This document shows positions 44,273 through 52,770 of a DNA stretch of 57,636 nucleotides, piece by piece; the first letter of the stretch is position 1, and each line of letters starts with the position of its first letter. The notes beneath the pieces were generated by a model. That model was not told where the DNA came from, made no database searches, and was given only the letters and a program-made list of their open reading frames with translations. The DNA comes from Butyrivibrio sp. (GTDB lineage Bacteria; Bacillota; Clostridia; Lachnospirales; Lachnospiraceae). Location of the stretch: assembly GCA_017634825.1 (NCBI GenBank), contig JAGBMP010000004.1, positions 1 to 57,636 of the forward strand, written 5' to 3'. Both the position numbers and the translations under genes were made by a program.

Positions 44273-44301
44273 TTGATTTTTTTAGTCAACAGAAATATAA
44301 T
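44273..44301 (+). promoter_or_regulatory. SigA promoter of the CsoR-like/Ech/hyp unit
   Basis: TTGATT (44273-44278), exactly 17 bp, TATAAT (44296-44301). Good match just after the OhrR-like gene, with predicted start near 44308. Confidence 0.75.
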
Positions 44302-44315
44302 GTTATTCGGTCAGT

Positions 44316-44380
44316 TGTGCGTTTATTGGGGATTTGATTTTTTTTTCAAAGGAAAGTCAAAAAATTAACATAAACGCACA
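44316..44380 (+). promoter_or_regulatory. 5'-UTR hairpin before the CsoR-family gene (copy 2 of shared motif)
   Basis: TGTGCGTTTAT (44316-44326) and ATAAACGCACA (44370-44380) are perfect 11-bp arms around 43 nt that begin with TGGGGAT and contain a long T run. The 3' arm ends 8 nt before the GGAGG of the next gene. The arms and flanks match the minC leader hairpin at 39447. Confidence 0.6.
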
Positions 44381-44398
44381 TTATTTATGGAGGTTTAT

Positions 44399-44719
44399 AT
44401 GACAGGTCACTTTCAGGATCATCATGAGCACCATCATCATGAGCATCATCATGACCCTGAACATATGAAAGCCATCGTCAACAGGCTTTCAAAGGCAATC
44501 GGACACCTGGAGTCGGTTAAGACCATGGTGGAGAATGACAGAGATTGTACTGAAGTACTCATACAGCTGGCTGCCGTCAGATCCGCAATCAATAACTGCG
44601 GAAAAGAGATACTGAAGGAACATATGAGTCATTGCATTGTTCACGCAGTTCAGGACGGGGATGAACAGGCTATCGTTGAATTAAACGAGGCTGTCGACAA
44701 ATTTATGAAAAACTCCTAA
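44399..44719 (+). CDS. CsoR/RcnR-family metal-sensing repressor with His-rich N-terminus
   Basis: 106 aa of the DUF156 family, all-helical metal-responsive DNA-binding proteins. Candidate metal ligands C50, H75 and C79 form the Cu(I)-type C-H-C triad of CsoR, with an extra C67. The first 22 residues contain ten or more histidines (HHEHHHHEHHH), as in Ni-handling proteins. Start ATG 44399; GGAGG 5 nt upstream overlaps an earlier in-frame ATG. It precedes the hydrogenase genes by about 40 bp, so a nickel-linked role is attractive but not shown. Confidence 0.88.
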   Translation: MTGHFQDHHEHHHHEHHHDPEHMKAIVNRLSKAIGHLESVKTMVENDRDCTEVLIQLAAVRSAINNCGKEILKEHMSHCIVHAVQDGDEQAIVELNEAVDKFMKNS

Positions 44720-44760
44720 GCCAAGGCTTGGAGAATCGTATGTGAAAGGGGCGAAAATCC

Positions 44761-46695
44761 TTGACTATTCCAATTATTGACGTAGTAAACTTTCTAATTC
44801 TTTTCCCATTTATCATGGCAGTAATAATAGGACTTCTTAAGCAGACAAGCCGTCTTAGAAGTGCTGTTATTATGATTGGTGGGTTTACTATCATGGCAGC
44901 TGCTATTTATGTGGCAGTTACCGTTATCACATCAGGAGATACATCTCAGTTTATGTATCTTGAGAACACCCACTTACCTGATAAGTTCGTGATCGCAGGA
45001 GAAGTATTCCTTATGTGCCTTGTATGCTTCCTCAGCATCAAGTACAAGAAGTATTATGCAATCCTGTTCTCACTGGCAGGAACTATCCCGGTTCTTTGGA
45101 TGGACCTGACAGGAAGAGTTGTAGAAGGTAATACTCATATCAGAATCGATACCTTTGCAGCTGTTATGTACCTCATTGTAGGTATCGTAGGTATCCTTAT
45201 CTGTATCTACGCATCAGGATATATGAAGGACTATCATCATCATCACAAAGATGTTCAGGATAGATCCAATTATTTCCTTGCTCTTATGTTTGTATTCCTC
45301 GGAGCTATGTTTGGTCTTATCTCATCAGACAGCCTTGGCTGGATTTACTTCTTCTGGGAGATTACATCAGTTTGCTCATTCCTTATGATCGGATACACAA
45401 GAACACAGGAAGCAGTAGATAACTCATTCAGAGCACTTTGGATGAACCTTCTGGGCGGATGCGGATTCGCAGCAGGACTTATGATTTGCAACATGGGCTT
45501 TGGCATTTCAAATTTAAGCCAGGTTACAGATATGGGTATGAAGGAAGCTGCTCTTATTGTTCCAGCAACACTGTTTGCATTTGCTGCACTTACAAAGAGC
45601 GCACAGTTCCCATTCTCAAGATGGCTTCTTGGCGCCATGGTTGCACCTACACCTTCAAGTGCACTTCTTCACTCAGCTACAATGGTTAAGATCGGTGTAT
45701 ATATGCTGATCAGACTTTCACCTCTTATGAAGGGAACCCTGACAGGTGTTATGATCACTGTCATCGGTGGATTTACATTCTTTGCTGCATCACTTCTTGC
45801 AATCACAGTAAGCGACGGCAAGAAGGTACTTGCTTATTCAACAATTTCAAACCTTGGTCTTATAACTGCATGTGCAGGTACAGGAACTCAGGAGGGTGTT
45901 TGGGCAGCTGTTATGCTGGTTCTTTTCCATGCTGTTTCAAAGTCACTTCTGTTCCAGACGGTCGGCGATATCGAGAACTGCATGCACAGCCGTGACATCG
46001 AGGATATGCACGGTCTTATCATCAAACTTCCAAGGCTTGCTTTCATCATGATCATCGGTATCTGCGGAATGTTCATGGCTCCATTCGGAATGCTGGTATC
46101 AAAGTGGGCAGCTCTTAAGTCCTTCGTTGATTCAGGATCTGTATGGCTGGTTCTTTTCCTTGTATTTGGTTCAGGAAGCACACTTTTCTACTGGGCTAAA
46201 TGGCTGGGCAAGATCTGTACAGTAATCCATCAGTCCTTTGAGCTTGAAGATATTACACCAAGAAGTGAGCTGGTTTCAATTTTCCCTCTTACTTCACTTA
46301 TCATCATCATGTGCTTTGCATTCCCTTGGATGTCAGGTCACATGATCCAGCCTATCCTTGATGAGGCATATCATGCAAACATCCCCGATGTTATCGGTGG
46401 AAGCGATGTCATCATCATGATGATCATGGTTGCTATGGTATTCATGATTCCTATTGGATCAAGATTCCTTTCAATCGGTAAGAACTCCAAGATGACAATG
46501 TCTTACGTTGCCGGTGTTAACGCAGGTGACGACAGACATTACATAGACTCCTTCGGTAAGGAGAGAGCCCTTTACATGTCTAACTGGTACATGGAAGATT
46601 ACTTCGGAGAAAAGAAGCTTCTATGGCCTTGTATCTGGGTAGCAGCTGTCCTGGTGGCAGTAATGCTGATCATCGTTGTTGGAGGTGCTATCTGA
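44761..46695 (+). CDS. echA: Ech-type hydrogenase, antiporter-like membrane subunit (EchA)
   Basis: Large proton/cation-translocating subunit related to NuoL/MrpA. The 644 aa have about 15 membrane helices, with the central WILMxEG-like region replaced by family-typical ALTKSAQFPFSRWLLGAMVAPTPSSALLHSATMVKIGVYMLIR, which carries the conserved Lys and His. The start is TTG 44761 with AAAGGGGCG upstream. The TGA overlaps the ATG of echB. It belongs with the five genes that follow. Confidence 0.9.
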   Translation: MTIPIIDVVNFLILFPFIMAVIIGLLKQTSRLRSAVIMIGGFTIMAAAIYVAVTVITSGDTSQFMYLENTHLPDKFVIAGEVFLMCLVCFLSIKYKKYYAILFSLAGTIPVLWMDLTGRVVEGNTHIRIDTFAAVMYLIVGIVGILICIYASGYMKDYHHHHKDVQDRSNYFLALMFVFLGAMFGLISSDSLGWIYFFWEITSVCSFLMIGYTRTQEAVDNSFRALWMNLLGGCGFAAGLMICNMGFGISNLSQVTDMGMKEAALIVPATLFAFAALTKSAQFPFSRWLLGAMVAPTPSSALLHSATMVKIGVYMLIRLSPLMKGTLTGVMITVIGGFTFFAASLLAITVSDGKKVLAYSTISNLGLITACAGTGTQEGVWAAVMLVLFHAVSKSLLFQTVGDIENCMHSRDIEDMHGLIIKLPRLAFIMIIGICGMFMAPFGMLVSKWAALKSFVDSGSVWLVLFLVFGSGSTLFYWAKWLGKICTVIHQSFELEDITPRSELVSIFPLTSLIIIMCFAFPWMSGHMIQPILDEAYHANIPDVIGGSDVIIMMIMVAMVFMIPIGSRFLSIGKNSKMTMSYVAGVNAGDDRHYIDSFGKERALYMSNWYMEDYFGEKKLLWPCIWVAAVLVAVMLIIVVGGAI

Positions 46696-47564
46696 TGGAA
46701 ATCAACTATATTATAAAAGCCGTATTATACTTAATACTTGCTCCTCTTATCGGAGGACTTCTGTCAGGGACTGACAGACTCTTTGCTGCTCGTATGCAGG
46801 GAAGACAGGGCCCACCTATTATTCAGCCCTTCTATGATGTAAACAAGCTCCTTCACAAGCAGACCACCGTTGTTAACAGTATCCAGGTTCTGTTTGTGAC
46901 AGGATATCTTATCATGACTGTATTTACAGGCTGCCTTTTCTTTGCAGGCGGAGATATGCTCCTTGTATTCTTCGCGCTGTCAATGTCAGAGGTACTTATG
47001 GTCATGGCTGCCTTTTCAACCAATGGTCCTTACAGTATCATGGGTGCACAGCGTGAGCTTCTGCAGATGATGTGCTATGAGCCAATGACCCTGCTTGTTG
47101 CAATTGGATTCTATTATGCACAGGGAAGTTTCATGGTAAACGACCTTGTTAAGGCAAGTTCACCTGCTATTATTCAGATTCCCGGCTTCTTTATCGGCTT
47201 CGTATTTATCCTGATAATCAAGCTTCGTAAATCACCTTTCGATCTGAGTACATCACACCACATGCATCAGGAGATGGTAAAGGGACTTACAACAGACCTT
47301 TCCGGTTCAAACCTCGCTCTTGTTGAGATTGCTGAGTGGTATGACACAGTCCTGATGATGGGTATTGTTGGAATGTTCTTTATTACGCAGAGCCCTATCA
47401 GCAGAATTTGGGCAATAATTGCCTGCATTGTTGTATTTTTCCTTGAGACACTTATTGATAACGTATTCCCTCGAGTTAAATACATCACAATGCTTAAGGT
47501 AACATGGGCAGTTATCCTTGTATTTGCAGGAACTAATCTGCTGATCCTCAACGTACTGAAATAA
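46695..47564 (+). CDS. echB: Ech-type hydrogenase, NuoH-like membrane subunit (EchB)
   Basis: Membrane anchor that connects the hydrogenase module to the ion-translocating subunit. The 289 aa have about eight helices and the NuoH-type DRLFAARMQGRQGPPIIQPFYDVNKLLHKQ loop, which contacts the NuoB/D-like subunits. The start is ATG 46695 sharing bases with the echA stop; the upstream open frame is echA in another phase. Confidence 0.92.
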   Translation: MEINYIIKAVLYLILAPLIGGLLSGTDRLFAARMQGRQGPPIIQPFYDVNKLLHKQTTVVNSIQVLFVTGYLIMTVFTGCLFFAGGDMLLVFFALSMSEVLMVMAAFSTNGPYSIMGAQRELLQMMCYEPMTLLVAIGFYYAQGSFMVNDLVKASSPAIIQIPGFFIGFVFILIIKLRKSPFDLSTSHHMHQEMVKGLTTDLSGSNLALVEIAEWYDTVLMMGIVGMFFITQSPISRIWAIIACIVVFFLETLIDNVFPRVKYITMLKVTWAVILVFAGTNLLILNVLK

Positions 47565-47585
47565 GAATAGAAGGGAAGTAAATCA

Positions 47586-48284
47586 ATGAACATTGCAAAA
47601 TCACCATGGGTGTTACATTATGACGGTTCCAGCTGTAACGGCTGTGATATAGAAGTTCTTGCTACCATGACACCTCTCTATGATGTTGAGAGATTTGGTA
47701 TCATCAACACAGGAAACCCCAAGCATGCAGACGTGCTGCTTCTTACAGGAGGTATCAATGCACAGACAGCTCCTGTTGTAAGACAGCTCTACAACATGAT
47801 GCCTGATCCAAAGGTTGTTGTAGCCTGCGGAATCTGCGCATGCGACGGCGGTATTTTCAAGGAGTGTTACAACATTCTGGGTGGAGCAGATAAGGTTGTT
47901 CCCGTAGATGTATATGTTCCGGGATGTGCTGTAAGACCTGAGGCTCTTATCGAGGGCGTTGTTAAGGCAGTAGGCATCCTTGAGGAGAAGAGAGCTAAAC
48001 TTAAAGCCTCCATGAAGCAGGGCTACTGTACAGTAGACTATTCAAAGATGGCTATTCATATGACTGCGGATGACTACGATCCAAGTACACAGTATGACGC
48101 AGTACTTACTGAGGAAGCGCTTAGACAGCAGGCTGAAGAGAAGATCAAGGCAACTGCCAAACCCGCTCCCAAGCCGGCAGCTCCTGCAGCACCTGCGCAG
48201 GCAGCACCTAAGGCAGCTGCACCGGCTCCTGCAACTGCTCCGGCAGCGGCAGATAATTCTGAGAAAGGAGAAAACAAACAGTGA
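47586..48284 (+). CDS. echC: Ech-type hydrogenase, small subunit (EchC, NuoB-like) with Ala/Pro-rich tail
   Basis: Carries the [4Fe-4S] cluster next to the NiFe centre. Ligand cysteines: C17 and C20 (SSCNGC), C84 (CGIC) and C114 (VPGC). The folded part ends near residue 150. A further segment (about 150-195) and a low-complexity tail of Ala, Pro, Lys and Gln (195-232) make it about 80 aa longer than minimal EchC proteins. Overlaps echD by 4 bp (GTGA). Confidence 0.93.
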   Translation: MNIAKSPWVLHYDGSSCNGCDIEVLATMTPLYDVERFGIINTGNPKHADVLLLTGGINAQTAPVVRQLYNMMPDPKVVVACGICACDGGIFKECYNILGGADKVVPVDVYVPGCAVRPEALIEGVVKAVGILEEKRAKLKASMKQGYCTVDYSKMAIHMTADDYDPSTQYDAVLTEEALRQQAEEKIKATAKPAPKPAAPAAPAQAAPKAAAPAPATAPAAADNSEKGENKQ

Positions 48285-48613
48285 ATACAGAATTTATAAC
48301 TGTTAATCCGGAAAGCATCATTGATGAATCTCAGAAACTTAAATTTGCCGGATATCATCTTATTCAGCAGTGTGCTACAAGAGTTCCCGATGCATACGAG
48401 CTCATTTATACCTTTGGAAAAGACCTTGAGATGAAAAACCTCAAGATGGTTCTTCCCGAGGATCAGGAGATCTCAAGTATCACAAGTATTTATCCATGCG
48501 CATTCATTTATGAAAATGAGATGCATGATCTCTTCGGAGTTCAGATCAAGATGATCAACATTGACTATGAAGGAAAGCTCTATCGCACAGCGATCGAGAC
48601 ACCATTTAAATAA
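48281..48613 (+). CDS. echD: Ech-type hydrogenase subunit (EchD, NuoC-like)
   Basis: Small soluble subunit related to NuoC (30 kDa), 110 aa. ITSIYPCAFIYENEMHDLFGVQIKMINIDYEGKLYR is the conserved segment. The start is GTG 48281, overlapping the echC stop, with AGAAAGGAG upstream. It has no metal ligands, as expected. Confidence 0.9.
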   Translation: MNTEFITVNPESIIDESQKLKFAGYHLIQQCATRVPDAYELIYTFGKDLEMKNLKMVLPEDQEISSITSIYPCAFIYENEMHDLFGVQIKMINIDYEGKLYRTAIETPFK

Positions 48614-48627
48614 TTGGAGGAACCAAA

Positions 48628-49707
48628 ATGTCTACTAGAAGTGTAATTCCATTTGGACCCCAGCATCCGGTTCTTCCGGAACCCATACATCTTGACCTTG
48701 TTATGGAGGATGAGAAGGTCGTTGAAGCAATCCCTTCCATCGGATTCATCCACAGAGGTCTTGAGAAGCTGGTTGATAAAAAAGATTTTAATGAGATGGT
48801 CTATGTTGCTGAGCGTATCTGTGGTATCTGCTCACTGGGCCATGGCCTTGGATACAGTGAGGCTGTTGAGCATATCATGGATATCGATGTGCCTTCAAGA
48901 GCTAAGTACCTGCGTACAATCTGGTCTGAGCTTTCAAGAATTCATTCACATCTTCTTTGGCTCGGCCTTCTTGCCGATGCATTCGGATTTGAGTCACTCT
49001 ACATGGAGTGCTGGAGACTCAGAGAAGAGGCTCTCGATATGTTCGAGGCTTCTACCGGAGGCCGTGTAATTTTCTCAGTCATGAAGGTCGGTGGTATCAG
49101 AAGAGATGTATCAGATGAGATGCTCAAGGACTTCTATCAGAGAATAAATAAGATGGAAGAGGACCTTAAGGTTATTGCTAAGCCTTTCCTTAACGATATG
49201 GCAGTTCAGACAAGGCTTCGCGGCGTTGGTATTCTTACTGCCGAGCAGGCTGATGCTCTTGGATGTGCAGGACCTTTCCTTAGAGCCAGCGGTATTTCAA
49301 GAGATATCAGAACAACAGGCTATTGCGCTTACGGCGATGTTGATTTTGAGCCTATCGTTTCAACCGAAGGTGATTCATATGCCCGTACAGAGTGCCGTAT
49401 CAAGGAAATATTCCAGGCATTCGATATTATCCGTCAGCTCATCGATCATATGCCTTCAGGCGATATCGATGTTCCTGTTAAGGGAATGCCAAACGGCGAG
49501 TATGTAATGAGAATTGAGCAGCCTCGTGGAGAAGCTATCTACTACGTTAAGGCTAACGGCACTAAGTTTATAGACAGAATGAGAGTCCGCACCCCCACTT
49601 TTGCAAATCTTTCAGGACTTGTTGAGACACTTAAGGGATGCGACCTTGCTGATGTTCCTATTCTGGTTCTTACAATTGATCCATGTATCAGCTGTACAGA
49701 GAGATAA
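48628..49707 (+). CDS. echE: Ech-type [NiFe] hydrogenase large subunit (EchE)
   Basis: Catalytic subunit, 359 aa. The four NiFe-binding cysteines are C65 and C68 (RICGICSLGH) and C353 and C356 (DPCISCTER). The protein ends three residues after the last cysteine, so there is no C-terminal peptide to be removed by a maturation protease. This fits the group 4 Ech/CooH type. It couples ferredoxin oxidation to H2 formation with EchA/B. Confidence 0.95.
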   Translation: MSTRSVIPFGPQHPVLPEPIHLDLVMEDEKVVEAIPSIGFIHRGLEKLVDKKDFNEMVYVAERICGICSLGHGLGYSEAVEHIMDIDVPSRAKYLRTIWSELSRIHSHLLWLGLLADAFGFESLYMECWRLREEALDMFEASTGGRVIFSVMKVGGIRRDVSDEMLKDFYQRINKMEEDLKVIAKPFLNDMAVQTRLRGVGILTAEQADALGCAGPFLRASGISRDIRTTGYCAYGDVDFEPIVSTEGDSYARTECRIKEIFQAFDIIRQLIDHMPSGDIDVPVKGMPNGEYVMRIEQPRGEAIYYVKANGTKFIDRMRVRTPTFANLSGLVETLKGCDLADVPILVLTIDPCISCTER

Positions 49708-49749
49708 TCATTTGTTAAAAGAGATGTTTTTCACTTAAAGGAGATAGAA

Positions 49750-50223
49750 ATGGCAATTGTAAGTTTCAATAAAACAGTACTTCATAATCTCTTTTCAAAG
49801 CCTAAGACAAGAAAGGTAGAAAAAGAGTACCCGGAAGGAACAAGAGGACATGTTGAGAACGATATGGACCTTTGCATCCTCTGCGGATTATGTTCAATTA
49901 AATGTCCTACACACGCTATCACTGTAGACAAGGCAGAAAAGACCTGGTCAATAAGGCCTATGAGCTGCATCCAGTGCAGATGCTGTGTTGATAACTGTCC
50001 TAAGAAATCACTTTCCATGGGACTTAGATTCCAGGAACCCGGATCAGAAAAGGTTACCAAGACCTTCAAGCAGTCTGAGAAAGCTATTGCTGCTCAGGAA
50101 GCTCTTATGAAGGCAGCTAAGGAAAGAGCAGCTGCTGCAGCTGCTGCTAAGGCAGCTCAGGCACAGGCACAGGGAAATACTCCGGCACCTAAGCAGGAAG
50201 CACCTGCAGAAAACAAAGAATGA
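49750..50223 (+). CDS. echF: Ech-type hydrogenase ferredoxin subunit (EchF) with Ala-rich tail
   Basis: Electron-entry subunit related to NuoI. Two [4Fe-4S] sites: C42/C45/C48/C52 and C73/C76/C79/C83. The conserved part ends near residue 105. The rest is an Ala/Gln/Lys-rich low-complexity tail (about 110-157) similar in style to the EchC tail. AAAGGAG precedes the ATG. ATGA overlap with hypF, so maturation genes are coupled to the structural genes. Confidence 0.94.
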   Translation: MAIVSFNKTVLHNLFSKPKTRKVEKEYPEGTRGHVENDMDLCILCGLCSIKCPTHAITVDKAEKTWSIRPMSCIQCRCCVDNCPKKSLSMGLRFQEPGSEKVTKTFKQSEKAIAAQEALMKAAKERAAAAAAAKAAQAQAQGNTPAPKQEAPAENKE

Positions 50224-52532
50224 CAAAAATAATAACAGTTAAAGGGGCGGTTCAGGGTGTTGGATATCGCCCCTTTATTGCTAAGTGGGCAACTAAATAC
50301 GGCTTAAAAGGCAACGTTAAGAACATAGGGGCAGCTGTTGAAATACTTATTTCCGGTAAAGAAGCAGATATTGCCTCTTTTGTTTGTCTGCTCAGAAATG
50401 AAATGCCATTTGGCGCCTACATTTTGTCTGTAACCGAAAAAGAGGCAGATACTTCTTTGGAAGTTCCCGATGACTTTTCTATCATCGAGAGTAAAGAGCT
50501 TAATCTTTCAGAGGAGATTCCTGTTTTTCTTCCAGATATCGGTATTTGCAGGGACTGTATGGATGAACTTCTCGATAAGAAGAACAGAAGATACGCTCAT
50601 CCTCTGATAAGCTGTGCTGTTTGCGGACCGAGATTCAGTATAATAAACAGACTCCCTTATGACAGGGAAACAACTACGATGGACAAGTTTGAGATGTGTC
50701 CAAAGTGCCTTGATGAATATTCAAATGGCCGAAGACGCTATGCTCAGACTATATCCTGTCACGACTGCGGACCTCAAATGAAGCTTGTGTTTATCGATGA
50801 TAACGGGGAAACACAGGAACTTCAAAAAGAAGAGGCGATTGAAAGAGCAGTTGCCCGGCTAAAAAATGGAAGAATAATAGGTCTTAAGGGAGTTTCAGGT
50901 TATCAGCTTGTATGCGTTCCGACGGAAAGTGCAGCACTTGAACTCAGGAAGATCAAGGGCAGGGAGAATAAGCCCTTTGCTGTTATGTTTTCAGATGTAG
51001 AAGCTGCATCTAAGGCGGCTCATATAAGTCCACTTGAGAAGGAACTGTTAGAATCTTCAGAGCGTCCTATAGTTCTTTTAAAGAAGAAAACAGACTTTCC
51101 CTTCGAAGTTGATAAGGGAAGCAGATATATAGGAGCATTTTTGCCATCTGCAGGAATACACAGAATTTTATGTGACGAAGTCGGTCCTCTTATCGTCAGC
51201 AGCGGAAATAAGTCTGACTCTCCGATTATTTATAAAGATGATCTTTTTAAGAAAACTTTTCTTGGTGAAATCTCCGGAATCCTTTATCATGACAGGGATA
51301 TAAACATTGCACAGGATGACTCCGTGGTATTTACAGTAGATAGCAGATGCGGCGAAACGGCCCAGTTTATAAGAAGGGCAAGAGGCTATGCTCCGCTTCC
51401 TTTTGTGATAAAAGGAGATAGCTCTTTTGCGCAAAACAAAGAATGTATCCTTGCAACAGGCGGCGATCTGAAGAACACGATATCATTTGCTAAAAAGGAC
51501 AGGATCCTTACAACGCATTACATTTCAGATCTTAATAATGATACCTATAGCATGGACTTCTGGAATGGGGTAAAAAGACACTACGAAGAGCTCTTTGAGC
51601 TTGAGCCGACAATGGTGGTAAGTGACCTTCATCCGCTTTATGCATCATCCTATATGGCAGATAAGATGAAGCTTAAACAGCTTAAGCTTCAACATCACTT
51701 TGCACATATATATTCCGTAATGGCTGAAAATGGCATAAAAGAAGCGCTAGGAGCTGCCTTTGACGGAACAGGATACGGACTTGACGGTGCGATATGGGGC
51801 GGTGAGTTTATCAGGATAAAAAGTGATTGTCCGATCAGAATGGGGCATCTCTCATATGTAAATCTTGTGGGCGGAGATAAGGCTTCCAAAGATGCTGTTC
51901 AGACCATGAGCTGTTATATCGGTGAGTGTATAAGCACGGGACTTCTTGATGAGAAGAGAGTTTTAATGGACAGCAAAATTAAGATGATGATGGCAGCCCA
52001 GAAGATCGGAGCAGGAAGTTTTAAATCCTCCAGTATGGGAAGGCTTTTTGATGCTGTAGCATCTCTTTTAGAGATTTGTTCTTACAATACCTATGAGGGT
52101 GAGTGTGCAGTTAATCTTGAGAAATATGCCCATAGCTTTGTGGAAGAAGATAATGGAGCTTATCCGGAGTTTGAGTTTAAAAAGAAAAACGAAGGCGACG
52201 AGTTAGTCTTTGACCAGATAAGCTTATTTAAAGATATATACATGTGTTATAATACTAAAGCTTATGATACAAAAGCCATAGCTTACGGTTTTCATATGGC
52301 AATAGTAAAAATGATAAAAGAAGCTTTTGAAGCACTTAGAGGTGAGATAGGAATCGATACTGTCTGCCTATCGGGCGGTGTTTTCAACAACAGGATAATT
52401 CTTGGTAAATCGATAGAAACTCTAAGTGATATTGGCTTTAAAGTTTATTGGAACAAAAAAGTGCCTCTGGGTGACGGAGGTATATCCCTTGGTCAGGCGT
52501 ATTACGCAATGCTCAAGGGAACAGATAAATAG
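50220..52532 (+). CDS. hypF: Carbamoyltransferase HypF
   Basis: Makes thiocarboxamide on HypE, the source of cyanide ligands of the NiFe site. Domains: acylphosphatase (about 2-88, VKGAVQGVGYRPF), two Cys4 zinc fingers (about 105-190, CRDCMDE/CAVCGPR and CPKCLDEY/CHDCGP), YrdC-like (about 200-385), and a Kae1-like C-terminal part with LQHHFAHIYSVMAENGI and LSGGVFNNRIIL. 770 aa, normal. Confidence 0.97.
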   Translation: MTKIITVKGAVQGVGYRPFIAKWATKYGLKGNVKNIGAAVEILISGKEADIASFVCLLRNEMPFGAYILSVTEKEADTSLEVPDDFSIIESKELNLSEEIPVFLPDIGICRDCMDELLDKKNRRYAHPLISCAVCGPRFSIINRLPYDRETTTMDKFEMCPKCLDEYSNGRRRYAQTISCHDCGPQMKLVFIDDNGETQELQKEEAIERAVARLKNGRIIGLKGVSGYQLVCVPTESAALELRKIKGRENKPFAVMFSDVEAASKAAHISPLEKELLESSERPIVLLKKKTDFPFEVDKGSRYIGAFLPSAGIHRILCDEVGPLIVSSGNKSDSPIIYKDDLFKKTFLGEISGILYHDRDINIAQDDSVVFTVDSRCGETAQFIRRARGYAPLPFVIKGDSSFAQNKECILATGGDLKNTISFAKKDRILTTHYISDLNNDTYSMDFWNGVKRHYEELFELEPTMVVSDLHPLYASSYMADKMKLKQLKLQHHFAHIYSVMAENGIKEALGAAFDGTGYGLDGAIWGGEFIRIKSDCPIRMGHLSYVNLVGGDKASKDAVQTMSCYIGECISTGLLDEKRVLMDSKIKMMMAAQKIGAGSFKSSSMGRLFDAVASLLEICSYNTYEGECAVNLEKYAHSFVEEDNGAYPEFEFKKKNEGDELVFDQISLFKDIYMCYNTKAYDTKAIAYGFHMAIVKMIKEAFEALRGEIGIDTVCLSGGVFNNRIILGKSIETLSDIGFKVYWNKKVPLGDGGISLGQAYYAMLKGTDK

Positions 52533-52541
52533 GAGTATTTT

Positions 52542-52766
52542 ATGTGCGTAGCATTACCCGGAAAAGTAATTAAGATGGACGGAACTAAAGCCACTGTGGA
52601 CTTTAGCGGTAATATTGTAACTGCCGAGGCCGGACTTGTTGATGTCAAGGTTGGTGACAGAGTCCTTGTTCACGCAGGCTGTATCATTCAGACTATGGAT
52701 GATTCCATGGCGGATGAGCTTGAAGAGATGTTTAAAGAAATCGAGGATATAGGCGTTGGCGGCTGA
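52542..52766 (+). CDS. hypC: Hydrogenase assembly chaperone HypC
   Basis: Small chaperone that carries the Fe(CN)2CO unit with HypD and docks on the large subunit. Starts MCVALPGKV with the essential C2. 74 aa. GGAGT precedes the ATG. Overlaps the beginning of the hypD frame if an upstream TTG were used. Confidence 0.96.
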   Translation: MCVALPGKVIKMDGTKATVDFSGNIVTAEAGLVDVKVGDRVLVHAGCIIQTMDDSMADELEEMFKEIEDIGVGG

Positions 52767-52770
52767 TAAC

